DNA from: Roseivirga ehrenbergii
Lineage (GTDB): Bacteria; Bacteroidota; Bacteroidia; Cytophagales; Cyclobacteriaceae
Direction of reading: 5' to 3'
Assembly: GCF_001593005.1 (NCBI RefSeq)
Contig: NZ_LQZQ01000012.1
Coordinates: forward strand, 92,195 to 156,194
Length of the DNA stretch: 64,000 nucleotides
Made by a program: the position numbers and the translations under genes
Part shown: piece by piece, positions 8,601-19,073 of the stretch
How the letters are laid out: each line of letters starts with the position of its first letter
How positions within the stretch are numbered: position 1 is the first letter of the stretch
The notes under the pieces: model-generated
Databases searched by the model: none
Seen by the model: only the letters and a program-made list of their open reading frames with translations
What the model was told of the DNA's origin: nothing

Positions 8601-9911
8601 ATGGAAATTAAATACAACAAGTGTTTATTCTTGTTGAGAGCGGTATTCGCTCTGACAGTTTTGTCTAATGTAAGTAGCTGCTCAAATGAAGGGAGTAAAG
8701 AAAGCAGTCAAGCAACTGGAGAGGTAACCTTAATTCCGAAAGATTCAATTAAGATTGATGTCTTAAGTCCAATAAAAATTTATGATTATGACCCTGAGAA
8801 TAACCTCTTTTTGTTGGGGGATGTGGCTGATGGTTTCAGCGAGATGCTACCTGATGGAGCTATGCCAAAGGGTAATGAAGTCGGTTTCATAATTATCGAT
8901 GGGTCAGGTGAGGTTCTTGGGCAATTTAATAATACAGGAGATGGCCCAGTCAATCATGGCGTAGGGGCTAAGAATAACCTATTTCTTGATGATAATCGGA
9001 TAGGGGTTTTTACTAAGATCGGATTTTTTGTTTATGACTTCGATGGAAATCTACTGGGGCGCAGCAAAGCCTTGAATACCCAAAGAACTCATTTAGATAT
9101 ACCGTTTGATATCAGTGCTTTTCAGAATGGAAACCTCGCTTTGGGCTATACTACAATGTCTATGAAAGCATTCCAGAACCAAGACAATCCTTTTCCCTAT
9201 ATGAAGTCCTTTAGGATTTTTGACTTGAACGGTTTGTTAGGATCGGACGATGGTATTAATGATCATACAATTCAGAATTATGGGTTTCCAGAGGGAATTG
9301 CAGATGAGACCATAGGCGGAACAAGCCCAAGAATGGCTTTCAATAAAAGAATAGGGGTATTGAGTGTGCTATTTAGTAAATTCCAAAAACTGCATCAGTA
9401 CTCAATAGCAGATGGTAGTCTCTTGAATGTCATTGATTTGAAGCCAGCTTATTTTAGTAGTGGAAATGAATCCGTTGTTGATTCAGGCAGTCCCGGATAT
9501 TTGGATTGGAGGCAAGGTGGTGGAAGCCTAATTAATTCAACTTATCATGATATGGTACAGCTTGGTGATTATACTTTGATAAGGTATAGCAGTGTAATCT
9601 CCAATACTCAGGCGGGCCAATTAGTGGAGTCTGGAGGAATTTCAGAGAGCGAATACTGGGAAACAGTACGAAAATCAACTTACAAATTTTATTACCTGTT
9701 GATCAAGGATGGCAGCGTGGTAAAACAAGACTTTGAATTGGTAGCATTGTCTCCTCAACCGGGGGGAGAATACTTTAGAAGTGCTACAGATTTGAGAGGG
9801 CAGCTCATTGGAGGGAGTGACTTGAATTCTCTGTACGTTTTATATAATAACGATTACGCTCAGGAAAGAGATTATAAACTGATTGTGAGGTATGAACTGA
9901 AGTTGGATTAG
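8601..9911 (+). CDS. Propeller-type lipoprotein (DUF4221-like)
   Basis: This 436-residue protein starts with a type II signal peptide and lipobox VSSC (Cys27). Beta-rich repeats follow, for example VGFIIIDGSGEVLGQFNNTGDGP, FFVYDFDGNLLGRS and FRIFDLNGL, with Asp-Gly or Asn-Gly turns. The architecture resembles the DUF4221 lipoproteins of Bacteroidota, which are related in fold to six-bladed propellers; this assignment is from memory of the pattern and is tentative. It is the only plus-strand member of the 1.7-9.9 kb propeller cluster. It is convergent with dapB, and a solitary repeat arm lies between the two stops. Confidence 0.7.
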   Translation: MEIKYNKCLFLLRAVFALTVLSNVSSCSNEGSKESSQATGEVTLIPKDSIKIDVLSPIKIYDYDPENNLFLLGDVADGFSEMLPDGAMPKGNEVGFIIIDGSGEVLGQFNNTGDGPVNHGVGAKNNLFLDDNRIGVFTKIGFFVYDFDGNLLGRSKALNTQRTHLDIPFDISAFQNGNLALGYTTMSMKAFQNQDNPFPYMKSFRIFDLNGLLGSDDGINDHTIQNYGFPEGIADETIGGTSPRMAFNKRIGVLSVLFSKFQKLHQYSIADGSLLNVIDLKPAYFSSGNESVVDSGSPGYLDWRQGGGSLINSTYHDMVQLGDYTLIRYSSVISNTQAGQLVESGGISESEYWETVRKSTYKFYYLLIKDGSVVKQDFELVALSPQPGGEYFRSATDLRGQLIGGSDLNSLYVLYNNDYAQERDYKLIVRYELKLD

Positions 9912-9928
9912 TCGATTTTCTGTCTTAA

Positions 9929-9941
9929 CCCTTGGAGGGTT
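9929..9941. repeat. Solitary arm of the 80-bp repeat family
   Basis: CCCTTGGAGGGTT is identical to the reverse complement of the arm at 4821-4833 and matches the conserved outer part of the full elements. No partner arm is evident within 100 bp. It lies in the short gap between the convergent stops of the lipoprotein gene and dapB, so it is probably a decayed element. Confidence 0.5.
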
Positions 9942-9955
9942 CGTTCGATAAACGC

Positions 9956-10672
9956 TTAAAACTGCAAGAAATCCTCCATGGTTTTTATGCCTTTTTGGTT
10001 GGGAAGCCATTCTGCTACCAGCAGGGCACCCATGGCAAAACCTTCTCGTGAATGCGCAGTATGGGTAATTTCTATGGAATCAATTCTTGAATCGTATTGG
10101 ATGGAATGTGTGCCAGGAGCAGGGTCAACACGCTCAGAAATAATTGATAATTCTTCTGGTTTGTTTGAAGCTTGGTTCACCCATTTGGTTTTGCTTGGTA
10201 AGTTTTCCATTACGCCTTCAGCCAAAGTAATGGCCGTGCCACTTGGGGAGTCCAGTTTATGAGTGTGGTGAATCTCCTTCATGCTCACTTCATAGTCGGT
10301 TTGCCCATTCATGAGTTTGGCCAAAAATTTATTCAACTTGAAGAAGATATTTACCCCAATACTAAAATTTGAAGCCACTAAATAAGTACCTCCATTATCA
10401 TTACAATATTGATCAATTTCAGCTTTGTGACTTGCCCAACCGGTAGTACCTACCACCACGGGTATTTTATGACCAACACACCATTTAATATTATCAGGAG
10501 CGGCAGAAGGTTGGCTGAAATCTATGGCTACATCAATATCGTCCGTAGAAAGACTGTCTAAATCGTGTCTATTGTCTACCGTAATTTTAGCAACAATGTT
10601 ATGGTTTCTGTCTAGGGCCAGTTTTTCTATCATCTGACCCATTTTTCCGTAACCTAATAAAAGAATTTTCAT
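9956..10672 (-). CDS. dapB: 4-hydroxy-tetrahydrodipicolinate reductase
   Basis: This enzyme catalyses the NAD(P)H-dependent reduction step of the diaminopimelate/lysine pathway, supplying peptidoglycan and lysine precursors. The dinucleotide-binding loop GYGKMG is at residues 7-12, VGTTGW at about 74-79, the catalytic EIHHTHK segment at 133-139 and the substrate loop DSPSGTA at 141-147. At 238 residues it is a normal short form. Its ATG overlaps the stop of the DUF5683 gene by 4 nt. It is the last gene of the UPF0173-parA-parB-DUF5683-dapB run, an arrangement I associate with Bacteroidota. Confidence 0.96.
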   Translation of the reverse strand: MKILLLGYGKMGQMIEKLALDRNHNIVAKITVDNRHDLDSLSTDDIDVAIDFSQPSAAPDNIKWCVGHKIPVVVGTTGWASHKAEIDQYCNDNGGTYLVASNFSIGVNIFFKLNKFLAKLMNGQTDYEVSMKEIHHTHKLDSPSGTAITLAEGVMENLPSKTKWVNQASNKPEELSIISERVDPAPGTHSIQYDSRIDSIEITHTAHSREGFAMGALLVAEWLPNQKGIKTMEDFLQF

Positions 10673-11250
10673 CTTGATCTGATTGGAATAGTTACACCTA
10701 CACCAAGGTAGGTGGTGCCGTTATTAATTACGCCAACTTTGGGTTTAAAATTGGCAAGGTTATCATTTACATTAAAGCCTTTGAGGTGGGCATCAATTGA
10801 AGCTTCAATAATGTTTAAGCCATATATGGCAAGCGTTGTCAGAAACACTAAATCACGGTTTTTGCGCCAGTAATCAGCATTTCTTCGATATACCCTCAAT
10901 TCATTTTCATTGATTGTCTCACCATTTTTTTGCTTCGCTAGCAACTCTTTGACCAAAACAGTGTAGTCTTTTCTTTTCTGATTATTATAATCGATAAAGT
11001 ATATAGAAGTACCCATGCCCACATAAATGATAGGCGCTTTCCACCAACTGTCATTATAAATCTGGCCTAAGCCAGGAAAAATAGCAGATAGGGTAGAGGC
11101 TCTTTTAGGGTCATATTCCTTTCTGAGCTCAATGTCTGGTGGAACAGTGTCGCCCTCTACCAAACCTTTGTCCATTATTTCTATAGGGTCTTGGGCCATT
11201 GCTCCAAAGCCAAGGGCAAAGAATGAAACAAGGAATATGATTTTTTGCAT
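10669..11250 (-). CDS. DUF5683 family membrane-associated protein
   Basis: This 193-residue protein has an N-terminal signal segment (IIFLVSFFALGFGAMAQ) and the SAIFPGLGQIYNDSWWKAPIIYVG region that marks the DUF5683 family. Hydrophobic stretches at about residues 75-95 and 140-155 could insert in the membrane. The conserved NQKRKDYTVLV and DYWRKNRDLVFL segments lie between them. The function is unknown. It is encoded between parB and dapB with 1-nt (TAATG) and 4-nt overlaps, so translation is coupled. The placement suggests a constitutive envelope protein, but this says nothing of mechanism. Confidence 0.85.
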   Translation of the reverse strand: MQKIIFLVSFFALGFGAMAQDPIEIMDKGLVEGDTVPPDIELRKEYDPKRASTLSAIFPGLGQIYNDSWWKAPIIYVGMGTSIYFIDYNNQKRKDYTVLVKELLAKQKNGETINENELRVYRRNADYWRKNRDLVFLTTLAIYGLNIIEASIDAHLKGFNVNDNLANFKPKVGVINNGTTYLGVGVTIPIRSR

Positions 11251-12155
11251 TACAAGTTTATGATCTCCAAAATGCGGTTCAGGTCTTCAGTAGAAACAAA
11301 TGGTATTTTTATTTCTCCTCTGTACTGTCCGTCTGCTTTTAGGTTTACCCTTGTACCGAAATGTGAAGATAGCTTTTGCTGAATTTGCTGAACTTCATAA
11401 GTTCTGTGCTTACTATCTCCAGTCTTTTCTGGCTTAGGTTTTTCCTCTTTCGGGGTAATCAAATCACGTACCAACTGTTCCACCTTTCTTACAGAAAGTT
11501 CTTCTTCTACAGTTTGCTTATAGATGTGCAATTGCTTGTCTACATCTTCGATATTGATCAAGGCACGGGCATGACCCATTGAAATCTTATTGTCGCGCAA
11601 ACCTGCTTGAATATCTGGCGGAAGTTTAAGCAACCTCAGGTAGTTGTTTACAGTGGTTCTGTTCTTACCAACACGTTCTCCTAATTCTTCTTGTTTGATT
11701 TTACATTCAGATAGAAGCCTCTGGTAACTCAAAGCAATTTCGATGGCATTCAGATTTTCTCTCTGAATGTTCTCAATAATGGCCATTTCCAGCATTTGCT
11801 GGTCATCGGCAGTTCTTACATAAGCAGGAATACTCTTTAACCCAGCAATTTTTGAAGCTTGAAATCTTCGTTCCCCAGAAATCAACTGATATTCCCCTTC
11901 ACTCAGTTGCCTTACCGTAATGGGCTGAATAATCCCTTGCAGTTTTATTGAATCGGCAAGCTCTTCTAATGCTACTCGATCGAAATGGGTTCTGGGTTGA
12001 TATGGATTTACCTCAATTTGGTCAAGGTTAATTTCATTCATCGTTCCTACCGATGAGGTTTCTAGGTTTTTGTTGCCTTCAGAATTGGAATCTTCCAAAA
12101 GCGCACCTAATCCTCTTCCCAATACGCTTTTCTTTTTGGGTGCTTTTGCTGCCAT
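11250..12155 (-). CDS. parB: Chromosome-partitioning protein ParB/Spo0J
   Basis: ParB binds parS sites, spreads along DNA with CTP as cofactor, and works with ParA to segregate the origin region. The protein is 301 residues. A basic N-terminus (KKKSVLGRGLGALLEDSN) is the usual ParA-interacting segment. NPYQPRTHFD at about 52-61 and SGERRFQASKIAG at about 94-106 are the conserved ParB boxes. ENIQRENLNAIE and GKNRTTVNNYLRLLKLP form the helix-turn-helix core. The C-terminal 50 residues should be the dimerisation domain. It follows parA by 80 bp on the same strand. I saw no clear parS consensus in the window by eye. Confidence 0.97.
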   Translation of the reverse strand: MAAKAPKKKSVLGRGLGALLEDSNSEGNKNLETSSVGTMNEINLDQIEVNPYQPRTHFDRVALEELADSIKLQGIIQPITVRQLSEGEYQLISGERRFQASKIAGLKSIPAYVRTADDQQMLEMAIIENIQRENLNAIEIALSYQRLLSECKIKQEELGERVGKNRTTVNNYLRLLKLPPDIQAGLRDNKISMGHARALINIEDVDKQLHIYKQTVEEELSVRKVEQLVRDLITPKEEKPKPEKTGDSKHRTYEVQQIQQKLSSHFGTRVNLKADGQYRGEIKIPFVSTEDLNRILEIINL

Positions 12156-12235
12156 AATAATTTTTTATTAATAGAATGAGTCGGTCTGAATGGCTTCCAT
12201 TTAAAGGAATCCACAGACTGAATTCATTGATAAAT

Positions 12236-13000
12236 CTAATTTAAACGATCTCCTATCTCTTTTGCAAGGTTGAGGTAAGCCAAGGCTCCTTTACTTTCTG
12301 CATCGTGAACGATTACTGGGAGTCCAAAACTAGGAGATTCGCTCAGTTTTACATTTCGAGGAATAATGGTTTCGAAAACCATGTCTTTAAAATGCGTATG
12401 TACCTCTTCAACTACTTGGTTGGAGAGCCTCAAACGTACATCGTACATCGTAAGAAGAATTCCTTCAATTGAGAGTTTAGCATTCAAACGCTTTTGAATA
12501 ATGGTAATTGTATTCAAAAGTTTACCTAAACCTTCTAAAGCAAAGTACTCACATTGTACAGGAATAATAACGGAGTCTGAAGCGGTTAGTGCGTTAATGG
12601 TAATTAAACCTAGTGAAGGCGCGCAATCAATCAAGATGAAATCATATTCATCTTTAATTTCGCCCAAAACTTGTTTCATTTTTTCCTCTCGGTTCGATAG
12701 GCTTACCATCTCTATTTCTGCTCCAACCAGGTTGATATGCGAAGGCAATAAGTCTAGAAAGTTAACCTCGGTAGACATAATGCAATCGCGTATGCCTTCT
12801 TTGCCCACCATGCATTCGTAAATACTTTTGGTTACTTCTCTAGGGTTGTGGCCTAAGCCAGAAGTGGTGTTGGCCTGTGGATCGGCATCTACCACCAAAG
12901 TTTTATATTCTAATACCGCCAAACTTGCGGCAAGGTTCATGGCTGTTGTAGTTTTACCTACTCCTCCTTTTTGGTTTGCTATGGAAATTATCTTACCCAT
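12236..13000 (-). CDS. parA: Chromosome-partitioning ATPase ParA/Soj
   Basis: This is a 254-residue deviant Walker-type ATPase that forms an ATP-dependent gradient on the nucleoid and moves ParB-bound origins. KGGVGKTTTAMNLA at 11-24 is the deviant Walker A with its signature Lys. VDADPQANTT at about 38-47 is the A' motif and LIDCAPSLGLIT is Walker B. The short N-terminus without a helix-turn-helix indicates the chromosomal, Soj-like class rather than a plasmid ParA. It is upstream of parB and 8 bp downstream of the UPF0173 gene, probably in one transcript. Confidence 0.97.
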   Translation of the reverse strand: MGKIISIANQKGGVGKTTTAMNLAASLAVLEYKTLVVDADPQANTTSGLGHNPREVTKSIYECMVGKEGIRDCIMSTEVNFLDLLPSHINLVGAEIEMVSLSNREEKMKQVLGEIKDEYDFILIDCAPSLGLITINALTASDSVIIPVQCEYFALEGLGKLLNTITIIQKRLNAKLSIEGILLTMYDVRLRLSNQVVEEVHTHFKDMVFETIIPRNVKLSESPSFGLPVIVHDAESKGALAYLNLAKEIGDRLN

Positions 13001-13008
13001 TCTTAAAT

Positions 13009-13689
13009 CTAAAAAGTGATTTGTTGTCCAATTTTTGGTAATGTAAGCTTTATGCCAGCGGCTTCAGCTTTTTCTATCGACTCCTCATGGTCTATTGCTA
13101 CATAAGGAAAAGTGTCGAAATGTACTCCAATTAAGGTATTACATTTCACCATTTTTGCAGCTTTTATAGCATCGGTAACACCCATCGTAAAGTTGTCGCC
13201 TACGGGCATAATAGAGAAGTCTAAGTTGAATTCTTCGCCAATAAGTTCCATGTCTTTGGTAAGAGCGGTGTCACCCGAATAATAGAAGCTGCCTTCATTA
13301 TTCGTAATAACAATGCCTGCTGGATTTCCACCATAACTGCCATCGGGCATTGAGCTGGAATGAATTGCGTTTACCATTTTCAGCCTTCCAAAATCAAAGT
13401 TCCAAGCACCTCCATGATTCATGGGATGTCCGTTTTCTACTCCTTTGGCTTCAAACCAATTTACTACTTCAAAATTGGAAATTAACTTAGCTTTTGAGTT
13501 GAAATAGATAGCCTCAACATCTGCTACATGATCTCCGTGCCCATGACTTAGAATAATATAATCAGGCTCTAATTCATTGATGTCAATGTTCTTGGCCTTT
13601 TCGTTGGGTGTAATAAAGGGATCAAACAGCAACTTCTTTCCCATTGTTTCTACCATGAAAGAAGAGTGTCCGTAGAAGGTGAATTTCAT
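13009..13689 (-). CDS. UPF0173 metal-dependent hydrolase (metallo-beta-lactamase fold)
   Basis: This 226-residue protein of the YtkL/UPF0173 group keeps the metallo-beta-lactamase core. HGHGDHVADVEAI at about residues 49-61 is the HxHxDH metal motif. Further His residues occur at MNHGGAW and in VHFDTFPY, and YSGDT supplies the bridging Asp. The N-terminus FTFYGHSSFMVE is typical. The substrate is unknown. It is probably the first gene of the parAB operon: a TATCTTTG sequence (minus strand, 13726-13733) about 37 bp upstream of the ATG fits the TAnnTTTG -7 element of Bacteroidota. Confidence 0.9.
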   Translation of the reverse strand: MKFTFYGHSSFMVETMGKKLLFDPFITPNEKAKNIDINELEPDYIILSHGHGDHVADVEAIYFNSKAKLISNFEVVNWFEAKGVENGHPMNHGGAWNFDFGRLKMVNAIHSSSMPDGSYGGNPAGIVITNNEGSFYYSGDTALTKDMELIGEEFNLDFSIMPVGDNFTMGVTDAIKAAKMVKCNTLIGVHFDTFPYVAIDHEESIEKAEAAGIKLTLPKIGQQITF

Positions 13690-13725
13690 GTTTTGTAGTC
13701 TCTGATTAGGTTCGTCAATAGCCTA

Positions 13726-13733
13726 CAAAGATA
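13726..13733 (-). promoter_or_regulatory. Candidate -7 element of the UPF0173-parAB operon
   Basis: Read on the minus strand the sequence is TATCTTTG, a perfect TAnnTTTG. It lies 37 bp upstream of the ATG at 13689. The matching -33 TTG is weak, so the call rests mainly on the -7 element and its position. Confidence 0.45.
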
Positions 13734-13844
13734 GAAGAATCATTGAAAGAATTAAGGGAACTACATCAATAGAAAATGATGAATGTGTGAAGTGTTAATA
13801 ATTGATTGTGACTGATTGAATTAGGTGTTTTATGAAGTTGAAAC

Positions 13845-13877
13845 AAAAAAGGAAGACCGTTTGAGTCTTCCTTTTTT
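13845..13877 (-). terminator. Rho-independent terminator of yidC
   Basis: AAAAAAGGAAGAC and GTCTTCCTTTTTT form a 13-bp stem with a 7-nt loop, just downstream of the minus-strand yidC stop at 13895. The A/T-rich outer parts give a U-tract in both directions, so it may also insulate the UPF0173 promoter. Confidence 0.8.
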
Positions 13878-13894
13878 GTGAATATTGGTAAGTC

Positions 13895-15721
13895 TTATTT
13901 TTTAGATCTCTTTTGCTTTTGGGCTTCTTGGCTTGCCTTCATAGCATCTTCCAGTCTTTGTTGGAATTTAGATTTACCCTTGTTGGCATTCTTTTTCTTA
14001 TTTTCATGTAGCGTTGCTCTAATCTTGTCTTCGTCTACAAAACGTCTGATAATGGCCTGCTGACCAAACGTGATGATGTTCGAAACGAAGTAGTAGAAGC
14101 TCAATCCTGAAGAATAAGAGTTCAACACAAACATAAAAATGATTGGCATAAAATAACCAATGCTTTTCATTGGGCCTTGTACCGTACTTACTTGGTTGTT
14201 TGACCAAGTGTATAGTATAGTAGAAACCGTCATAAGTAAGGTGAAACCACTTACGTGAGAACCATAAAAAGGAATGGTAAACGGTAAGTTGAAAAGCACA
14301 TCGTAAGTTGAAAGGTCGGTTGCCCATAAGAATGATTCTCCTCTTAACTCAATAGAGTTAGGGAAGAAGAAGAACATGGCGAATAAAATTGGCATTTGAA
14401 GCACCATAGGAATACAGCCACTGATTGGGTTTACACCCATTTCGCGATAGAGCTTCATTTGCTCTTGCTGCATTTTTTGCTGATCTCCGCCTACCTTTTC
14501 TTTCAACTCGTCCAGTTCTGGTTTCAGGGCCTTCATTTTGGCCATCGACAGGTAGGACTTTCTTGTAAGAGGGAATAGCGCCAATTTGATGATCAAAACA
14601 ATGATCATGATAATAACTCCGTAATTAGAGATGTACTTCTCTAAGAATTGGAACAGAGGAATGATGATGAGTTTGTTCACCCAACTCACCATTTTATAAC
14701 CTAAGTAAATATTCTCTTTATAACCCGGAGTTACCTTTTTTAGAATTCGGTAATTGTTTGGTCCGAAATAATACTGGTTTTTGCTACCGCTATATAAGTC
14801 GGCTACAGGTATGGCCAAACGCATTTCGCCATTTTTAACAATGCTTGTGTCTTGAGCTGGAACGTCTGTACTTACTAATGCTCCAGTAAAACCCTTTTCT
14901 GAGATGATACCTGCATTAAAGAATTTCTGATCGAAACTTAACCACTTTATTGGCTCGGTTAACTGCTCTTGTTGAATATCGCTGCTCGATGCTTTTAAGT
15001 CATCTAAATCTTCAGCAAGCGAATACCATTTGATGGTAGACTTGATACGAGAATCGGATAAATTTTTCTCGTAACGCTTCATTTGGTGTTGCCAAACAAA
15101 GTTCATTTGCTCACCAATGATTGTGCTGTTTAGGCCATTAATTTTGATCTCATAGCCAACTACATATGAATCGCCTGCGATTGAATAAATCTGTTCAATT
15201 GAATTGCCTGAGCCTAAATCCATAGTGTATTTAAACTGAAGCGAATCGCCTTTTACCAGACTAGTGCCTGTTTGGCTGGCTTTAAAATAGAGGTCGGCTA
15301 TGTTGATATTTCCTTTAACCGTTTGTAGCGTTAACGACTGACTTGTTGATTCTTCATCAATCAATATCAATGGCCTTCCGTCCCAAGTCTTAAACTCTTT
15401 TAATTCAACCGATTTTATTATACCACCCTTAGAACTAAAAGTAAACTTAGCTACTTCGTTTTCTATGGTTAAATCTGTTGCTTCACCTTGAGCACCAGCT
15501 GCAAACGCACCATATTTATCTGTATAATCAGTTTCAATAGTGTCTGTTAAAACATTACTTTCTTCTGATTGACTAGTTGTTTGCTCAGGGGTAACCGCTG
15601 CCTGTTCGGTAGGGGCTGGCGTTGCTAAATCTTCCTCGGTAACTGGCGGCTTAAAAACGATTGCATAGGTTATTAATAACGCTGCAATCAGGCCGAGACC
15701 GATCATCTGATTTCTATCCAT
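13895..15721 (-). CDS. yidC: Membrane protein insertase YidC
   Basis: YidC inserts and folds inner-membrane proteins with or without SecYEG. The 608-residue protein has the Gram-negative layout. TM1 is at about residues 7-24 (IGLGLIAALLITYAIVF). A periplasmic beta-supersandwich follows to about 350. The conserved five-helix core then runs from about 360 to 575, including NYGVIIMIIVLIIKLALFPLT and the MGVNPISGCIPMVLQMPILFAMFFFF region. The tail is highly basic (KKKNANKGKSKF and RSKK), typical of ribosome-contacting C-termini. It lies 19 bp after pyrG on the same strand and is followed by a strong terminator, so pyrG-yidC is a likely two-gene operon. Confidence 0.97.
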   Translation of the reverse strand: MDRNQMIGLGLIAALLITYAIVFKPPVTEEDLATPAPTEQAAVTPEQTTSQSEESNVLTDTIETDYTDKYGAFAAGAQGEATDLTIENEVAKFTFSSKGGIIKSVELKEFKTWDGRPLILIDEESTSQSLTLQTVKGNINIADLYFKASQTGTSLVKGDSLQFKYTMDLGSGNSIEQIYSIAGDSYVVGYEIKINGLNSTIIGEQMNFVWQHQMKRYEKNLSDSRIKSTIKWYSLAEDLDDLKASSSDIQQEQLTEPIKWLSFDQKFFNAGIISEKGFTGALVSTDVPAQDTSIVKNGEMRLAIPVADLYSGSKNQYYFGPNNYRILKKVTPGYKENIYLGYKMVSWVNKLIIIPLFQFLEKYISNYGVIIMIIVLIIKLALFPLTRKSYLSMAKMKALKPELDELKEKVGGDQQKMQQEQMKLYREMGVNPISGCIPMVLQMPILFAMFFFFPNSIELRGESFLWATDLSTYDVLFNLPFTIPFYGSHVSGFTLLMTVSTILYTWSNNQVSTVQGPMKSIGYFMPIIFMFVLNSYSSGLSFYYFVSNIITFGQQAIIRRFVDEDKIRATLHENKKKNANKGKSKFQQRLEDAMKASQEAQKQKRSKK

Positions 15722-15740
15722 CTTCTCTTTATTCTTATGC

Positions 15741-17459
<1,719 letters not shown>

Positions 17460-17577
17460 CTAAATTGATTAGATGAGTTTTTCTATGTGCTCAACACCCA
17501 AACTGGCCTCTTCTCTCTATTTTTTAACTAATTTTATGATCCATATAAGGTGATTTGATAAACCTTTATTCTACTTT

Positions 17578-17607
17578 TTGTCCCCTTTTGAATAACTGCT
17601 AACTTTG
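17578..17607 (+). promoter_or_regulatory. Bacteroidota-type promoter of the CCA-adding enzyme gene
   Basis: TTG at 17578-17580 and TAACTTTG at 17600-17607 are separated by 19 nt. This matches the TTG-N19-TAnnTTTG consensus of the Bacteroidota housekeeping sigma factor. The start codon at 17634 lies about 20 nt beyond the expected transcription start. Confidence 0.65.
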
Positions 17608-17633
17608 CGCACCTTTTAAAAAAAGGACTACGG

Positions 17634-19052
17634 ATGAACCTGTCAAAACACTTACAACACGGTATTTTTAAACTTGTAGGCGCTGTTGCCGATAAAATGG
17701 GTGTTGAAACCTATGTAGTAGGGGGGTATGTGCGCGACATTCTTTTAGAGCGACCTTCAAAAGATATTGACTTTGTATGTGTAGGCTCTGGAGTAGAATT
17801 GGCCCAGGCTGTTCACAATGAGCTAGGAGGTAACTTGCCTTTTTCAGTTTTTAAGTCATTCGGAACGGCTATGATCAAAAGTGGTGATCTGGAATTGGAA
17901 TTTGTAGGGGCAAGAAAAGAGTCCTATCAACGTGATTCCCGAAAACCTATCGTGGAAGATGGCACCTTGGAAGATGACCAGAATAGACGCGACTTTACAA
18001 TCAATGCTATGGCCATTTCTCTTAACAAAAAGAGTTATGGTGAGCTAATTGATCCTTTTAACGGTCAAGCGGATTTAGTTTCTAAAACAATTAGAACCCC
18101 ATTAGCACCAGAAGTCACTTTTTCTGACGATCCGCTCAGAATGATGCGAGCCGTTAGGTTTGCTACTCAGCTTAATTTCGACATTGAAGCCGATACCTTT
18201 GAAGCCATTACTAAAATGGCCGATCGAATTGAAATCGTTTCGATGGAAAGGGTTACCGATGAGTTGAATAAAATCATTTTGGCCAAAAAGCCCTCATACG
18301 GTTTTAAATTGCTTTTTTATGCCAAGCTTTTAGATGAAATTTTTCCTGAAATGGTAGCCTTACAAGGTGTTCAAACCATTGAAGATAAATCGCATAAAGA
18401 TAATTTCTATCACACCCTGCAGGTGCTGGATAATATAAGTGAGAATACCGATGATTTATGGTTGCGTTGGGCAGCCATTTTACACGATATAGCCAAACCT
18501 GCTACCAAACGCTTCAATAAAAAAACGGGTTGGACTTTCCATGGTCACGAAGATAAAGGAGCTCGAATGGTTCCAGGTATATTCAGAAGAATGAAATTAC
18601 CGCTAGGGGCCGAAATGAAAAAGGTTCAGAAATTGGTGAGACTTCATTTACGACCAATTCCATTGGTAAGAGATGAAATTACTGATGCGGCAATAAGAAG
18701 GCTGTTATTTGAGGCAGGAGAGCATACTGATGATTTAATGATGCTTTGCCGAGCAGATATTACTTCGAAAAACCAAAATAAAGTAAAGCGATTTCTTCAG
18801 AACTTCGATTCGGTAGAACAACGAATGCGCGAAGTAGAAGAAAAAGATAAAATTCGTAACTTCCAGCCGGTAATTACTGGAGAAGTGATTATGAATACGT
18901 TTAAAGTGGCTCCGGGCCGTATGGTAGGAGAAATAAAGGAGGCGTTGAAAGAGGCGGTTTTGGAAGGTAAAATTCAAAATGAGTATGATCAGGCTTACAA
19001 TCTAATGTTAGAATTAGGTAGGGAAAGAGGTCTTGAAGTTGTTAAAAATTGA
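17634..19052 (+). CDS. cca: CCA tRNA nucleotidyltransferase with HD domain
   Basis: This enzyme adds or repairs the 3' CCA end of tRNAs. The 472-residue protein has the class II nucleotidyltransferase core: VVGGYVRDILLERPSKDIDF at about 27-46 contains the GG loop and the catalytic DxD. RRDFTINAMAI at about 119-129 and DPLRMMRAVRFATQLNFDI are the following motifs. A C-terminal HD phosphohydrolase domain is seen as WAAILHDIAKPAT, with FHGHEDKGARM after it. The HD domain is common in bacterial versions. Poly(A) polymerase shares this fold, but as the only such gene in view CCA activity is the likelier role. The TPR gene follows 21 bp later on the same strand. Confidence 0.9.
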   Translation: MNLSKHLQHGIFKLVGAVADKMGVETYVVGGYVRDILLERPSKDIDFVCVGSGVELAQAVHNELGGNLPFSVFKSFGTAMIKSGDLELEFVGARKESYQRDSRKPIVEDGTLEDDQNRRDFTINAMAISLNKKSYGELIDPFNGQADLVSKTIRTPLAPEVTFSDDPLRMMRAVRFATQLNFDIEADTFEAITKMADRIEIVSMERVTDELNKIILAKKPSYGFKLLFYAKLLDEIFPEMVALQGVQTIEDKSHKDNFYHTLQVLDNISENTDDLWLRWAAILHDIAKPATKRFNKKTGWTFHGHEDKGARMVPGIFRRMKLPLGAEMKKVQKLVRLHLRPIPLVRDEITDAAIRRLLFEAGEHTDDLMMLCRADITSKNQNKVKRFLQNFDSVEQRMREVEEKDKIRNFQPVITGEVIMNTFKVAPGRMVGEIKEALKEAVLEGKIQNEYDQAYNLMLELGRERGLEVVKN

Positions 19053-19073
19053 AATAATCTGAATTAGTATAAA

